A stretch of 64,000 nt of DNA from Fodinicurvata sp. EGI_FJ10296 (GTDB lineage Bacteria > Pseudomonadota > Alphaproteobacteria > DSM-16000 > Inquilinaceae). The translations under genes and the position numbers were made by a program. The notes beneath the pieces are model-generated. The model had not been told where the DNA came from, ran no database searches, and worked only from the letters and a program-made list of their open reading frames with translations. Where the stretch lies: positions 481,352 to 545,351 of the forward strand of contig NZ_JBFCVL010000004.1 of assembly GCF_040712075.1 (NCBI RefSeq). Reading direction: 5' to 3'. This document shows positions 63,729-64,000 of this stretch, one piece after another (position 1 is the stretch's first letter; each line of letters begins with the position of its first letter).

Positions 63729-64000
63729 CCCCTCCCCGGAAGCACGAAGTGCTGTCCGGGGTCCACGCGCTCAGGTGGAACACGGATCGCGCTTTGATCG
63801 CCGAAAGCCTTCGCACCCGATCCCGTGTCTGCAGCGCGTCACTTCGTGACCGCGCAGCGCACGGGAATTGGAGACGGTGGAAGCCGCCCGAACCACCTCT
63901 TCCCCTCCCCGGAAGCACGAAGTGCTGTCCGGGGTCCACGCGCTCAGGTGGAACACGGATCGCGCTTTGATCGCCGAAAGCCTTCGCACCCGATCCCGTG
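63729..64000. repeat. Tandem hairpin-rich intergenic repeat, continuing past the window edge
   Basis: A 99-bp sequence at 63729-63827 recurs at 63902-64000 with a 173-bp period; I see no difference between the copies, and the second is cut by the window end. The unit starts with a hairpin (CCCCGGA..AGCAC..GTGCT..TCCGGGG). Between copies lies a palindrome of about 46 bp (63821-63866), whose centre GCAGCGCGTCACTTCGTG matches 21940-21957. No coding features; short frames across it are spurious. Confidence 0.88.

Noticed and set aside
63729..64000. CRISPR array
   Set aside because: Two 99-bp units with 74-bp spacing are far larger than CRISPR repeats, contain hairpins, and no cas genes are near.

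Overview
The window is GC-rich DNA from a free-living heterotroph, most likely an alphaproteobacterium. The evidence is an frcBCA-type sugar importer beside a ROK regulator, folE next to apaG, CopG plus PHB-depolymerase-type esterases, several ABC/TRAP import systems, GcvA-like and other LysR regulators, and overlapping ATGA/GTGA gene junctions. A Rhodospirillales-like origin is a guess. I see no rRNA, CRISPR, prophage or insertion sequence; one tRNA-Gly(CCC) is present.

Left part (1-13.2 kb): the 3' end of acnD and prpF (2-methylcitrate cycle); a ROK regulator divergent from frcBCA, whose binding-protein gene carries an in-frame TAG; folE and apaG; an OmpA-like lipoprotein; a ynjBCD-type ABC importer; tRNA-Gly.

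Middle (13.3-38 kb): an Lcp/MpaB-like protein, a GcvA-like LysR regulator, a small exported protein, a subtilase autotransporter, a DnaQ-fold exonuclease and a metal-site-less M24 protein. A repeat block follows, then an Fe(III)-type ABC importer, two unknown genes (one with a candidate Cys-His deamidase-like motif), an Ldh2-family dehydrogenase, a second ribose-type ABC importer with a Gfo/Idh/MocA oxidoreductase, and catalase behind a good OxyR-like site with a textbook terminator. Last comes a CopG regulator with two PHB-depolymerase-like esterases, one frameshifted in a G run.

Right part (38-64 kb): a LysR-controlled TRAP transporter interleaved with a creatininase-family protein and an M20 amidohydrolase. 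A large acid-catabolism island (44.3-62.6 kb) follows around an FCD-type GntR regulator. It encodes a LeuCD-type isomerase/hydratase, Ldh2, an RraA-type aldolase, three D-2-hydroxyacid dehydrogenases, an alpha/beta hydrolase, a CaiB-type CoA-transferase, a citryl-CoA-lyase-like enzyme, 3-hydroxyacyl-CoA dehydrogenase, an NDP-forming acyl-CoA synthetase, an acyl-CoA dehydrogenase with a relocated base, an EamA exporter and an enolase-superfamily dehydratase. Three upstream regions in the island share a TTGTAT-type motif, suggesting one regulon. The window ends in an EEP-family phosphatase/nuclease gene and a tandem hairpin-rich repeat related to the 22-kb repeat block.

Two genes are broken by single-base differences (TAG in frcB, extra G in an esterase); these may be real mutations or sequence errors. 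The most interesting items are the GntR-centred catabolic island, the candidate deamidase-like gene pair at 26.7-27.8 kb and the dispersed hairpin repeats.
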